A stretch of 55,042 nucleotides of DNA, taken from the NCBI GenBank assembly GCA_030653035.1, contig JAUSAB010000102.1, positions 1 to 55,042 on the forward strand, in the 5' to 3' direction. Source of the stretch: Desulfocapsaceae bacterium (GTDB taxonomy: Bacteria > Desulfobacterota > Desulfobulbia > Desulfobulbales > Desulfocapsaceae). The position numbers and the translations under genes are program-made. The notes beneath the pieces are model-generated. The model saw only the letters and a program-made list of their open reading frames with translations, was not told the DNA's origin and made no database searches. Shown piece by piece: positions 24,527 to 33,520 of this stretch; position 1 is the stretch's first letter; the number at the start of each line of letters is the position of its first letter.

Positions 24527-26235
24527 CTTGTCTGCCCTCCCGCCCAGGCCATGGCCCAGGTCCCCGGCCCCATATGGACGCCGGAGGTCAGCGACAGGGG
24601 CGCCAGCAGAATCTCGGCCATCGGCGCGGTCTGCCGCACCTCCGGCTGCACCGTTTCCGTCACCCATTTTTCATTGTCGGAATATTGGAGCAAGATGACG
24701 GGGGCCACGCCGGGCGTCCCTTTCCGCAACTTCTTCAGGGCCAGCGCGAGCTGTCCTTTGCGGCTGTGGACGACGCCTGCCTTGCGGACCTCGTTGCCCA
24801 CCGGACTGATCACCGGTTTCATATGGAGCAGGTCACCAAAAAACCCCTTGGGCCTGGCAACCCTGCCGCCGGCCACCAGGTATCGCAGTTGGTCGATGAA
24901 GACATATTCCTGGCAGTCGGTCATTGTTTGATAAACAAAGGCGAGGACATCTTCAACGCTGGTGGCGTGTTCGGCATAGCGGGCGGCAAGCAGGGCAATG
25001 AGCCCCAGCCGTCCCGAGGCCGAGCCGGTGTCGATGATCTCCAGCAGGTTGGTCGGATCGTTGCCTTCCTTCCAGCGTCTGGCGGTGTCAACATTGCCGG
25101 TGAAGGCCGATCCGACGCAGAGGTAGAGGGTCTGGCCGAATTGCTGGCATACGCTCTGATAGTGCTGATAGCGTTCAAAGATGGAGGCCTGGGCGGTGGT
25201 GACCTTGACCCCTTGCCGCATCAGGGCGTAGATTTCAGCTGGCGAATGCAGGCTTTCCGGCCTGCTCTGCTCCTGGGCGAGGATGTAGCTGTCAAGCAGG
25301 GTGATGCCATGGCGTCGTGCCATCTCCCGGCTCAGGGAACCGGCGCCATCGGTCATGATGTGGACAATCTGCCGCTTCTCCGGGCCGGTAAAACGGGTGG
25401 GATCGTCTTGATCCATGGCCTCGTCCGACCAGTCGACGATCTCGCCCAGTGACGAAAGCCGGTTGCGCAGTTGCTGGCGGTCTGTGGTATGGATATGGAC
25501 CTTGATCCCGGATGTCGCCGGGAGGACGACCACGCTGTCACCCCATTCCGTTGGGATCTTGTCGGCCCCAGTCTGCTGGTTTTCGGTCTGGATGAGGGCG
25601 CTGACACAAAAACTGGCGGTAGGACTGGCGTGGAAATCGGCTTTGATGGCCAGCTTTCCGGCAAAGAGCTTAGGGATTGAAGGAAGGGCGGCGGGCTGTC
25701 CGGCAAGCTGCCGGAAAAACCCTTCAAAGAAGATATACATGGCCAGGGCCCCGGCATCGACGACGCCTGCCTGCCGGAGATCGGGCAGCATCTGGGTGGT
25801 GGCCAGCACCGCCTCCTGCAATTCGGTGCAGAGAGAGGAATAAAGTTCCTCTGGAACTGCCTTCCCCGCTAAGCTTACGGCCAGGCAGTCAAAGACATTG
25901 AGCATGGTGCCGGCCTGGGGGCGGGCCAGGGCGGCCCAGGCCTTGTCGCGGCCCCGTTCGGCATTGCCGGCCAGATCCGCAAAGCCCTCCGACTGAAAAA
26001 ACTCCTGGAAAAAGGCGGCGGCGATATTGCCGGAGTTGCCGGTGGCGCAGCGGGTCAGCAATTCCAGGGTCTGCAATTTATCGGTCTCACAGTCCCGCAG
26101 GGGAGCGAGGCTGATGCGCAGATTGGCCCCGGTGTCACCGTCGGCCACGGGGAAGACGTTGATCCGGTCGAGGAGGTCGGACCAGGCCGACAGATTTTCG
26201 TAACCGCTGGCAAAGGCGTGGCGCATGGTGCTCAT
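24523..26235 (-). CDS. DAK2-DegV fusion (FakA-FakB-like fatty acid kinase)
   Basis: A 570-residue fusion. The N-terminal part (about 1-200) is a DhaL/DAK2 kinase domain with the nucleotide-site signature RINVFPVADGDTGANLR and GNSGNIAAAFFQEF. The C-terminal part (about 280-560) is a DegV fatty-acid-binding domain: IVHIMTDGAGSLSREMAR, VTTAQAS, and the closing LRYLVAGGRV and KPVISPVGNEV. In Firmicutes FakA (kinase) and FakB (DegV) are separate and make acyl-phosphate from fatty acid. Here kinase and fatty-acid carrier are joined. I start at ATG 26235, which overlaps the ligase stop (ATGA). It probably activates or salvages fatty acids for the locus. The FakA middle domain is not evident. Confidence 0.88.
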   Translation of the reverse strand: MSTMRHAFASGYENLSAWSDLLDRINVFPVADGDTGANLRISLAPLRDCETDKLQTLELLTRCATGNSGNIAAAFFQEFFQSEGFADLAGNAERGRDKAWAALARPQAGTMLNVFDCLAVSLAGKAVPEELYSSLCTELQEAVLATTQMLPDLRQAGVVDAGALAMYIFFEGFFRQLAGQPAALPSIPKLFAGKLAIKADFHASPTASFCVSALIQTENQQTGADKIPTEWGDSVVVLPATSGIKVHIHTTDRQQLRNRLSSLGEIVDWSDEAMDQDDPTRFTGPEKRQIVHIMTDGAGSLSREMARRHGITLLDSYILAQEQSRPESLHSPAEIYALMRQGVKVTTAQASIFERYQHYQSVCQQFGQTLYLCVGSAFTGNVDTARRWKEGNDPTNLLEIIDTGSASGRLGLIALLAARYAEHATSVEDVLAFVYQTMTDCQEYVFIDQLRYLVAGGRVARPKGFFGDLLHMKPVISPVGNEVRKAGVVHSRKGQLALALKKLRKGTPGVAPVILLQYSDNEKWVTETVQPEVRQTAPMAEILLAPLSLTSGVHMGPGTWAMAWAGGQTR

Positions 26236-27599
26236 GGGGTCAGGAGCCCGATGATGGCATCCCGGTCGTACTTGCCGTTTTCCTGCAGCGGGATGCGGTC
26301 GATGGTCTTGAGCAGTCGGGGCAGGGCGTAGAATTCGAGCGACGTGACCAGGGTCTTCCTGAGCAGATCCATATTCACCTCCGTCCCCTGAATCAGGGCC
26401 ACAATCCGGTGTTCCCTGCCTCCCGGTTCGGGCAGGGCCATGACCACACAGTCGCTGACCTGGGGCACCTTTTTGATGATGGCGCGCACCTCTTCCAAGT
26501 CCACCCGTTTGCCTCCCACCTTGGTCACCCCGTCCACCCGTCCCTTGAGGATAAACTGGTTTGGCCCGCATTGCTCCACCCGGTCGCCGGTGGTAAAAAA
26601 GCCGTCGTCTGCCACCGGCAGTTCCGGCGACAGATAGGGGGAGCGCACGCAGAGGCGCTCATCCTTGATCGTCCACGCAACTGTGGGGAAGGTGGTGAAG
26701 GAGGTCTCGCCCATCGATCTGTTACGGGTAGCGATGCCGCCGGTTTCGGTGGAGCCGTACACCTCGACGATGCCCACCTGGTTGAGTTGGGTGAAGGACT
26801 CATTGTCGTCGGCGTCCAGCATCCCGGCGGAAGAGAAGGCCAGCCTGAGGGAGGATGCCGCCACCTTTTTCCCGCGCAGGGCCCGGTAATGCGGGGGGAT
26901 GCCGGCCAGAAGGGTGGCCCGCTGTCCCTGGATTGCATCGGCGATCTCGCCGGGGTAAGAGGGGCTGTCCATGCTGACCGAGGCCCCGGAGACCAGGGGC
27001 AGGATCACGGAAAAGAGCAAGCCGTAGATATGGTAAGGGGGGATGGTGGCGACGATGCAGTCTTTTTCGGTCACCGCAAAGTGGCGGGCCAGGGCAAAGC
27101 CCTCGCCGAAAAGATTCTCCCCGGTTTTTGACCAGATCTGCGGCGTGCCGGTGGAGCCGCCGGTGAAGATCCGCAGCAGTTCCGCCTGCGACGAGATCGG
27201 TGCGGATGTGGCAAGCTCCGCCGCTGTCCCCGCTTGCGGGCGGATGATGGCGGTGCCCTCCGGCAGGTCTCTGCCGGTATCGGTAATGGCGGCGGTAAAG
27301 CCGGTGAGCTGCTGCATTCGGGCCAGGGCCGGGGTGGACAGGGCGAAGGGCAGAAGCAGGGTGGGGCCCTTGGGCTGGGAAGGATGAAGGGCGGCAAGAA
27401 GGATCGCGGCCATGACCGCCCGGTCGTCCACGGCCAGACAGATAGAGGCACCCTGATATTCAGGAGCAGCCAGGACGGCACGCAGCCCGGCCGCCATGGC
27501 GTAGACCTCGCCGAAGGTGGTACCGGAGCGGATAAACTCCTTGTCTGGAAATTGTGGCCCTGCCAGCAGGGCTTGGATGTTTTGGGAATTATTCAGCAT
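26232..27599 (-). CDS. AMP-dependent acyl ligase (short ANL family enzyme)
   Basis: A 455-residue adenylate-forming enzyme. Motifs in order: FTGGSTGTPQIW (phosphate loop), IPPYHIYGLL, VYGSTETGG, FFTTGDR, GRVDGVTKVGGKRVDLEEV (hinge) and NGKYDR with the catalytic lysine. It is shorter than usual acyl-CoA synthetases (about 500-550) because the N-terminal part is reduced, as in the ApeH-type ligases of aryl polyene clusters. Such enzymes load an acid onto an ACP. It is the first gene of a tightly overlapping operon: ligase, DAK2-DegV, glycosyltransferase, LpxL-type transferase, ACP, KS, PlsC-like, radical SAM. Confidence 0.9.
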   Translation of the reverse strand: MLNNSQNIQALLAGPQFPDKEFIRSGTTFGEVYAMAAGLRAVLAAPEYQGASICLAVDDRAVMAAILLAALHPSQPKGPTLLLPFALSTPALARMQQLTGFTAAITDTGRDLPEGTAIIRPQAGTAAELATSAPISSQAELLRIFTGGSTGTPQIWSKTGENLFGEGFALARHFAVTEKDCIVATIPPYHIYGLLFSVILPLVSGASVSMDSPSYPGEIADAIQGQRATLLAGIPPHYRALRGKKVAASSLRLAFSSAGMLDADDNESFTQLNQVGIVEVYGSTETGGIATRNRSMGETSFTTFPTVAWTIKDERLCVRSPYLSPELPVADDGFFTTGDRVEQCGPNQFILKGRVDGVTKVGGKRVDLEEVRAIIKKVPQVSDCVVMALPEPGGREHRIVALIQGTEVNMDLLRKTLVTSLEFYALPRLLKTIDRIPLQENGKYDRDAIIGLLTP

Positions 27600-27684
27600 G
27601 AACAGGTATTTTACGATATTTTCAATTTGGTTCTAATTACTGCAAGGGAGCCAGGGGACTATGGTCAGTGTCCCTTATTTCTTC

Positions 27685-28578
27685 CTAGCTCATCTTTTCA
27701 GGATATTGCAGGACAATCATAGCTGACAGGACAATCAACACCCCCGGCAAGACAGCCGGTTTAGGCAAACCATGGCCAAGCAGTACATCGATGATCAGCA
27801 CAAATGCCGGATAAAGATAGGAATAGGCCATGACCTTGGTCGCCCCCAGGATGGGGGTGCAATACTGGGTGAGAAAAAAGGTCGTGATGGTTGTAAACAG
27901 AGCCAGGTAGAAAATGCCAAACCAGACAAAGGCTGGTACCTCTTGCCAAGCAACACCCAGAAGGCTTGAGCCTCCAAAGAGGAGCAACCAGACACTACCG
28001 GTCACGAGTATCCAGAAGGTCATGACCAGCATCGGTTCCCCCCGGTGCAGCAACTTAATCAACGGGGTATAGAGCCCCATGGCGAGACATCCACCCAGAA
28101 AAATCACATCACCCCTGTTCCAGTCCATATTCATCAACACCCTGGGATCACCCCGGAAAATCACCCAGATCGCGCCTGCCATACCGCAGACCAAGGCGAT
28201 TCGCTGGGCTCTGGACATCCTCTCCCGCACCAGTAACGAGGCGTAAATACCGGAAAAAGAGGGGACCAAAGCGAAGATCACACTGGTATTCAGCGCGGTT
28301 GTAAACCGCAGAGCCCAGAACATGCACAAGAAAAAGATCACCAGTGCCAAGCTGATCATGGCACATCGCAGAATAAAAGGCCAGCGAACGGCCAGACCAT
28401 GACGTAAATAGACATAGGGACCAAGCATGACGGCGGCAAGCACAAACCGCACCAGAGTAAGGGCTGCCGGGTCGAGCATCCGGGTGAGTGCCGCCCCCAT
28501 CGGAAAGGAGGTGGAGACAAGGATAGCACAAAGAACCATCAAGAGATGGATATGGGGAGGAACCCTTGATAATTTCAT
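27685..28578 (-). CDS. EamA/DMT-family transporter
   Basis: A 297-residue inner-membrane protein of the drug/metabolite transporter superfamily, with two EamA repeats and about ten hydrophobic helices. Examples are ILVSTSFPMGAALTRMLDP near the start and LGATKVMAYSYLYPAFVLIIDV near the end. Members export amino acids or other metabolites. The substrate is not predictable. It lies between two biosynthetic operons on the same strand, with 85 bases to the ligase gene. It may be an insertion rather than part of the pathway. Confidence 0.88.
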   Translation of the reverse strand: MKLSRVPPHIHLLMVLCAILVSTSFPMGAALTRMLDPAALTLVRFVLAAVMLGPYVYLRHGLAVRWPFILRCAMISLALVIFFLCMFWALRFTTALNTSVIFALVPSFSGIYASLLVRERMSRAQRIALVCGMAGAIWVIFRGDPRVLMNMDWNRGDVIFLGGCLAMGLYTPLIKLLHRGEPMLVMTFWILVTGSVWLLLFGGSSLLGVAWQEVPAFVWFGIFYLALFTTITTFFLTQYCTPILGATKVMAYSYLYPAFVLIIDVLLGHGLPKPAVLPGVLIVLSAMIVLQYPEKMS

Positions 28579-28663
28579 GATTATTCTATCTGTCTCTCTC
28601 GGTATCTCTTGTTAGGTATAATAGTTCTGTCCCTTTTTTCTCTATTTGTTAAAGGCTGTTGTT

Positions 28664-29074
28664 CTATTGTGCATAATTCCGCCAGTAAACATTTATTTTT
28701 TCAATAGGTTGAAGGCTTTTAAGGGCCACTTTTGTGAACTTAACCTTGAGTGGTATTGGCTCGTTTGCATCCAAAATTAACATGACTTGGTTTTGATTAT
28801 GGCTCGAATATTTATTTTCTAATTCGATAATTGTTCCGTTGTCTGAAATCAATTTTCCTTTGATCGATCCATTTGGGAATTTACTTTTAACTTCTTCAAA
28901 ACTCATTTTGTCATTAATATAGTTTGAGATGTCAATACGGATTGAAGCTCCGCCGGTTATGGCAGTAATCGGTTTATCCGGCGCAACAAATACCCATTCT
29001 TCTGACAGACTTATGGGAACTGGTGTCAGCAATATAAATTTCGAAAAGAATAATATTAGGAGAAATATCTTCAT
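28664..29074 (-). CDS. Exported hypothetical protein
   Basis: A 136-residue protein with an N-terminal hydrophobic segment (MKIFLLILFFSKFILL) that looks like a signal peptide. I choose the ATG at 29074 because the signal follows at once; a GTG at 29134 would add 20 polar residues, and neither has a good ribosome site. The rest (SIRIDISNYINDKMSFEEV, IIELENKYSSHNQNQVML) suggests a beta-rich periplasmic domain. It is much more A+T-rich than the neighbouring operons, which suggests later acquisition. I recognise no family. Confidence 0.6.
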   Translation of the reverse strand: MKIFLLILFFSKFILLTPVPISLSEEWVFVAPDKPITAITGGASIRIDISNYINDKMSFEEVKSKFPNGSIKGKLISDNGTIIELENKYSSHNQNQVMLILDANEPIPLKVKFTKVALKSLQPIEKINVYWRNYAQ

Positions 29075-29171
29075 TAATTTTTTGCATTTAACTGGTGAAA
29101 ATACAGAATAGCGACATGCTTTTTCTTTATTCACTTGGTCACATAATTAGTCACATCCTACCTACTCACTC

Positions 29172-30437
29172 CTACCTACTCGCATCCCGTCCAAACGACT
29201 GCCCCGCCAGGCTTCTGTCCCGCGGCTTGAAGGTGTCGTCGGCCATCTCTTTTTTCACCACCTGCTGGAACAGTTTCACCATTTTGATCTTTTGCGATTC
29301 ATCGTGGTAGAAGGTGTTCCAGGCATAATCGAGCAGTTCCTGCAGCTTGCCCGGGCTCATCTGTTTGGGCTGGAAGACGACTTTGTCCGCTGAATAGTCG
29401 TTCCAGTCCTGGGAGAGGATGCGGTTCTGCTTGTTGAGCTCGTCCCAGGCCTTGGTGTGGGGGAAGGGGGTCAGTACCGTGAATTCGGCGAGATCCAGCT
29501 CGATCTCCAGGAGGAAGTCGATCAGCCGTTTGATGAAGTCTTCATCGTGATTGTCGAGGCCCAGCAGGATCGTGCCTTCGACGCCGATGCCGTGATCATG
29601 GTAGCGTTTGATCCGCTCCTTGATATAGTCCGAAGTGTCAAAGACCGCCTGATACACATACCAGGCCCCGGCCTGGGCTGCGAGATCGAGGACCTCGGGC
29701 TTGTCTTCGATGGGGTGGGAGCACCACTTCTTTTTCAGCGGGATCATCTCCCGGAACAGGTCCAGTTCCCACTGGGTGTTCTGGGCCAGGGAGTTGTCGA
29801 CGATGAAGAGGCGGTTGTTGTCAATTCCTGCCATCTCGGCCACCGCCTTGTCGATGGGCCGGGGCCGGAAGACCCGCCCGCCCAGGTAGGACACGGCGCA
29901 GGGATAGCAGTTGAAACGGCAGCCGCGCGAGGCGTGGACCAGATCGACCATCTGCACGCCCTTGTAGTTGTAGAGCTTGCGGTTGAGCAGATCGCGGCGC
30001 GCCGGGCCGACCAGTCCGATATCGGGCCGGTCATTGATGAAGTCGTAGCGGGGCTGGAGCTTATTGTTACGGAAATCGGCCAAAACCTGTTCCATCCGCC
30101 CTTCGGCCTCGCCCAGGAAAACGGCATCGGCGTGTTCCATGGTCTCTTCGGCATGGAGCATGGTGGCGATGCCGCCAAACATGACCTTGATTCCTTTCTT
30201 GCGGTAGATATCGGCAATCTCCCAGCCCCGTTTGACCTGGACGGTGAGCATCATCGAGATGCCGACGAAATCGACCTCCTCGTCAAAATCGATGGTTTCC
30301 AGATTCTCGTCGGTAAAATCGACAGTAACGTAGTCGGGAAGGGTGGCGGCAAAGACCACCGGGCCATGGGGAGGCAGGTGAAACTCGGTCTGCCGGTCCA
30401 GCTTGGCCCATTTCGGATAGATCAGTTTGAATTTCAT
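29172..30437 (-). CDS. B12-binding radical SAM protein
   Basis: A 421-residue enzyme. The N-terminal cobalamin-binding domain shows VDFVGISMMLTVQ and KVMFGGIATMLHAEE. The radical SAM motif is CRFNCYPC (about residues 171-178), preceded by HASRG. It then has the TIM-barrel segments RLFIVDNSLAQ and GTILLGLDNHDED. It lies downstream of a lipoprotein, LolA-like, FabG, dehydratase operon but is separated from it by a 246-bp hairpin-rich gap, so it may be only partly co-transcribed. As in the other three B12 enzymes of the locus, the reaction is not predictable; methylation or carbocycle formation on an acyl chain is a reasonable guess. Confidence 0.9.
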   Translation of the reverse strand: MKFKLIYPKWAKLDRQTEFHLPPHGPVVFAATLPDYVTVDFTDENLETIDFDEEVDFVGISMMLTVQVKRGWEIADIYRKKGIKVMFGGIATMLHAEETMEHADAVFLGEAEGRMEQVLADFRNNKLQPRYDFINDRPDIGLVGPARRDLLNRKLYNYKGVQMVDLVHASRGCRFNCYPCAVSYLGGRVFRPRPIDKAVAEMAGIDNNRLFIVDNSLAQNTQWELDLFREMIPLKKKWCSHPIEDKPEVLDLAAQAGAWYVYQAVFDTSDYIKERIKRYHDHGIGVEGTILLGLDNHDEDFIKRLIDFLLEIELDLAEFTVLTPFPHTKAWDELNKQNRILSQDWNDYSADKVVFQPKQMSPGKLQELLDYAWNTFYHDESQKIKMVKLFQQVVKKEMADDTFKPRDRSLAGQSFGRDASR

Positions 30438-30502
30438 GGTAAAGCGTTCCCTTTTATACCGTTGGGATAAAATAATAATGTTCTATTGAACAACAAGAAC
30501 GG

Positions 30503-30684
30503 CAAGGTGCCGTAACGAAATGGTTGAAAAAGTGTAATAGTTATCTTGTAACGGCTCCTTGTATGTTTTTATCGGCAAGACGCCACTCAAAGAAACAGCC
30601 GGAAAAGATTAGCTGTTTCTTTGAAGCGGCATAAGGTGCCGTAACCGAATGAGCGAAAAAGCATGCTCATTCACTAACGGCACC
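30503..30684 (-). repeat. Composite hairpin element, copy 2 (three hairpins)
   Basis: Read on the minus strand, this begins at the TAG stop of the lipoprotein gene. Hairpin A pairs GGTGCCGTTA with TTACGGCACC (30635-30684), with an inner stem GAATGAGC/GCTCATTC. Hairpin B (30571-30634) reads TTATGCCGCTTCAAAGAAAC ... GCTGTTTCTTTGA and matches hairpin B at 14816-14882. A third arm pair, GGAGCCGTTAC/GTTACGGCACC, lies at 30504-30560 with an unpaired interior. The 246-bp gap 30438-30683 is almost wholly filled by this element and has no gene. Confidence 0.8.
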
Positions 30685-31349
30685 TAATTTTCAGCATTGA
30701 TCAGGGTCATTTTCAGGGTGTAGCCTGTCTGGCCGAAACCCTTGAGTTCCAGATGTTCCGGGATCAGGCTGTCTCCCATTTTTCGGCATGAGCGCCCAGT
30801 AATGGAGCGGTCCATGACGTGATCGGAGGTATAACTTCGTATCTGCCAGCAGTCATCTGTCGCCGGCAGGATATCAAGGGTCCGGCCATCAATGCCGGGA
30901 TAGCGGCACACCGGCCCATTGTCGGCGGCGCGTCCGTAGCGCATGGTTTGCCCAGGAGGCGCGACAAAGATCGTCCGGACATCGCCCATCAAGCCCTCGC
31001 CAAAGGCCGGTTTGTCAAACGGGGGTACCGCCCGCTTGACTGCCAGCCCCTTGCCCTCCTGGTAAGCGGCCTCAAAGAGGGTGAATCCTTCAATCGTCAT
31101 CAAGACACAGGAAATCTCGTCTCCGGCAAGGCTGGTGACCCCGATAACCGTGCCGCCCGAACCGTCCTGCATCGAAAAATCGATGGAATGGACAAACTGC
31201 CAGCGCCCCTGGGGATAGACCGCTGCGCAGCCCTTGGCTCCGCTCACATCCTCGTTTCCATTCAGCGCGGTCAGCTCCGGCATGGGTCGCCGTTCCGCCG
31301 CACAGGCGGCAAGCAACAGGAAAAGGATGGACAGCAGGAAGGGTCTCAT
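30684..31349 (-). CDS. Outer-membrane lipoprotein, resembling DUF3261 type
   Basis: A 221-residue lipoprotein with signal peptide and lipobox LLAACA (cysteine at about residue 16). The mature part has GRWQFVHSIDFSMQDGSGG and ISCVLMTIEGFTLFEAAYQEG, a pattern like the DUF3261 lipoproteins of aryl polyene clusters; this match is from memory and only moderate. It overlaps the LolA-like gene by four bases. A LolA-like protein beside its own lipoprotein suggests a dedicated route that moves the lipid product to the outer membrane, as LolA-LolB does for lipoproteins. The stop codon TAG lies at the edge of a composite hairpin. Confidence 0.75.
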   Translation of the reverse strand: MRPFLLSILFLLLAACAAERRPMPELTALNGNEDVSGAKGCAAVYPQGRWQFVHSIDFSMQDGSGGTVIGVTSLAGDEISCVLMTIEGFTLFEAAYQEGKGLAVKRAVPPFDKPAFGEGLMGDVRTIFVAPPGQTMRYGRAADNGPVCRYPGIDGRTLDILPATDDCWQIRSYTSDHVMDRSITGRSCRKMGDSLIPEHLELKGFGQTGYTLKMTLINAEN

Positions 31350-31963
31350 CTGTCGGTGAACAGGGACGCCGGGATCTCCTGATTGAGGACCCTGTTGGTG
31401 AAGATGAGCCGGGTGGAGGAGTCGGGCCCCTCGAAAATCGTGACGGCATCGAGCAGTCCGGCCTGGTCACCAAGTTTGAGTTCAATCGTGCTGATCAGGG
31501 CGGCAATCCCCTTGTCTTTAGGGGTAAGGAGGATGGTATTTTTGTCCGGAAAGGTGACGGTGAACATCGCATTGTCGGTAAAGCGGCCGTCAAGCCAGTT
31601 GGAGATCTCGGCCAGCACCACCTGCATGGAGTCAAGCTGCATCCCCTTTTCTTCGGTCAGCCGGCCGTCGCGTTCGATGAATTTTTTCACCTTGCCGCCA
31701 TGCATGAGCAGGATGGAGTGCAGGGGCTTCTGGTATTCCCAGCGCAGAGACTGGGGGGCCTGAAAGGTAAAGGTGCCGGTGGAGATGATGGGGCGGGCGA
31801 GGATCTTCAGATGCTTTTCCTGGACGAAATCGGCCTTGACCGAGCGCAACTGGATTGGGGCCTGTGCCGCCTCGCTGTCCTTGGCCTGCGGAGTTGATCC
31901 TTCGGCAGGGGCATGGGCTGGCAGGAAAAACGTAAGGGTGAGAAAGAGAAAAAAAAGTTTCAT
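31346..31963 (-). CDS. LolA-like outer-membrane carrier protein
   Basis: A 205-residue periplasmic protein with a signal peptide ([20 protein letters not shown]) and the LolA-like fold: VKADFVQEKHLKILARPIIS, GTFTFQAPQSLRWEYQKPL, then a run of beta strands. LolA binds lipid tails in a half-barrel and carries them across the periplasm. Aryl polyene clusters hold a LolA-like gene thought to handle the polyene lipid, and here it sits between FabG and a lipoprotein. The start ATG overlaps the FabG stop by one base (TGATG), so translation is coupled. Confidence 0.88.
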   Translation of the reverse strand: MKLFFLFLTLTFFLPAHAPAEGSTPQAKDSEAAQAPIQLRSVKADFVQEKHLKILARPIISTGTFTFQAPQSLRWEYQKPLHSILLMHGGKVKKFIERDGRLTEEKGMQLDSMQVVLAEISNWLDGRFTDNAMFTVTFPDKNTILLTPKDKGIAALISTIELKLGDQAGLLDAVTIFEGPDSSTRLIFTNRVLNQEIPASLFTDR

Positions 31964-32730
31964 CAGGACATCCCGCCGTTGACTGAGATCACCTGGCCGG
32001 TGACATAGGAGGCGGCATCGGAGCAGAGAAAGGCCACCACCTTGGCCACTTCTTCCGGTCTGCCGATCCGGTTCATCGGGATCATGGTCTTGATGTGGTC
32101 CTTGGGGGCATTCTCGATCATGTCGGTCTCGATCAGGCCGGGGGCGACCACGTTGACCCTGATCCCCATACGGGCGACCTCGGCGGCGACGACCCTGCTG
32201 GCCGCGTTCAAGCCGGCCTTGGCCGCCGAATAGTTGGCCTGGCCGCGGCTGATCATGAGCGAACTGACGGAGGAGACAGAGACAATGGCCCCCTGACGCT
32301 TGCGGACCATCAGTTCCAGCACCGGCCGGGTCATGTTGTAAAAGCCGTTCAGGCTGGTATCAATGACCGACTGCCATTTTTCCGGCGGCATCATCATGAA
32401 CAAGCCGTCGGCGATGATCCCGGCGTTGTTGACCAGGATGTCGATGGATCCCTGCCGGGCGCCGATCTCCGCCACAATGTTTTCCACGGCCTGTCCGTCG
32501 CGGACATCAAACTGACAGATCTCGCCCCGACCGCCTTCTCCGGTAATTGTGGCCAGGGTCTGCTCTGCGCCTTGCTGGTCGCTATGGTAGTTGATGACGG
32601 TGTAATAACCAGATCGTGCCAGCTCGACGCAGATGGCCCGGCCGATGCCCTTGCTGCCGCCGGTGATGAGGGCGGTCTTCTGAGCCTCTTGCAAAATGAT
32701 CTTTTCGCCCAAACTCTTCGTTATGCTCAA
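31963..32730 (-). CDS. FabG-type 3-oxoacyl-ACP reductase (SDR)
   Basis: A 255-residue short-chain dehydrogenase. The NAD(P) motif is [12 protein letters not shown] follows; the catalytic residues are Ser in VSSVSSL and Tyr-x3-Lys in YSAAK; the C-terminus is [15 protein letters not shown], the FabG ending. It reduces 3-oxoacyl-ACP to the 3-hydroxy form with NADPH. The start is a TTG at 32730, with GAGG about 8 bases upstream; no ATG lies in the first part. It is the only ketoreductase in the window, so it should serve all the ketosynthases. Confidence 0.9.
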   Translation of the reverse strand: MSITKSLGEKIILQEAQKTALITGGSKGIGRAICVELARSGYYTVINYHSDQQGAEQTLATITGEGGRGEICQFDVRDGQAVENIVAEIGARQGSIDILVNNAGIIADGLFMMMPPEKWQSVIDTSLNGFYNMTRPVLELMVRKRQGAIVSVSSVSSLMISRGQANYSAAKAGLNAASRVVAAEVARMGIRVNVVAPGLIETDMIENAPKDHIKTMIPMNRIGRPEEVAKVVAFLCSDAASYVTGQVISVNGGMS

Positions 32731-32842
32731 AATTTTATCCTCGGAATATCAGCTATATGCCTGCGGAAAAATTTTTCGCAAGCCTCGATTTTGGGACGAA
32801 AATCTTCCTTTTGCAACAGGCTCTTCTGTTCGTTGTCTGTTG

Positions 32843-33286
32843 TTATTGCTCGCCCGCCTGAAAAAGTTGCAGGGTGGCCCTGCCGATTATCTGATTGTCC
32901 ATTGTCAGTTCGCAGGAGACTTCCCGCAGATTTTCAAAACTGTAGGTGTTTTCAGCCCTCGCCATGATGCTGCTGCCCAGGGGCAGGCAATCGATAGCAA
33001 AATCAGCCTTTTTGATGCCCACGATCCAGCCCATCTGATTGGAGTCCCGGCCCTTGGTCCGGATCCGGTCCCAGCCGTTGCAGATCCCGGCGGTCTGGGC
33101 GGCCAGCTCCACCAGAATCAGCGGATGCACGCCGTTCTCATCGGCCATCGGCCACGACGAATCGACCAGAAAAAGGGCGCGGGCCGTCTTGCTGTCAACC
33201 TCAAGGATCTCCTTGACCAGCAGCATGTTGCCGCGATGGGGAAGAAGGTCTTCGAGGGTGAGATCGGAGAGTGTTGTCGTGCTCAT
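32843..33286 (-). CDS. ApeP-like hotdog 3-hydroxyacyl-ACP dehydratase
   Basis: A 147-residue hotdog-fold protein. The start LEDLLPHRGNMLLVKEILEVD and the HPLILVELAAQTAG helix match the FabA/FabZ-like ApeP subunits of aryl polyene systems. His and Glu of the active site (VHP..., ...VELAAQ) are kept. ApeP works with an ApeI partner to remove water from 3-hydroxyacyl-ACP. The likely partner here is at 43138. It is the first gene of the minus-strand FabG/LolA operon and is divergent from the ACP-3/KS-CLF operon. Confidence 0.85.
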   Translation of the reverse strand: MSTTTLSDLTLEDLLPHRGNMLLVKEILEVDSKTARALFLVDSSWPMADENGVHPLILVELAAQTAGICNGWDRIRTKGRDSNQMGWIVGIKKADFAIDCLPLGSSIMARAENTYSFENLREVSCELTMDNQIIGRATLQLFQAGEQ

Positions 33287-33386
33287 GCCCGTATACCTTG
33301 TCGCACTTGAGGGAACCTTGATTGTCAGGTTCGATACGATACCCCATTTCCGAGGGAAGGGCCACCTCTTGATGGCACAATTTTTC

Positions 33387-33416
33387 TTGGCATTATCTTT
33401 TTTTACGCAGTATATA
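33387..33416 (+). promoter_or_regulatory. Candidate sigma70-type promoter for the ACP-3/KS-CLF operon
   Basis: TTGGCA (33387-33392) and TATATA (33411-33416) with an 18-base spacer, in the divergent 321-bp gap 33287-33607. It lies about 190 bases before the ACP-3 start, so the mRNA would carry a long leader that contains the hairpin at 33521. The match is by eye only. Confidence 0.4.
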
Positions 33417-33520
33417 TTTCTGAAATGATATCCATTTCAAGTTTACGGAAACCGGCTTTGCGTCATTGCCGGAGTACAGCCGGAATCTCCCCGCAATTCA
33501 ATAATAACCCCGATAAACGG

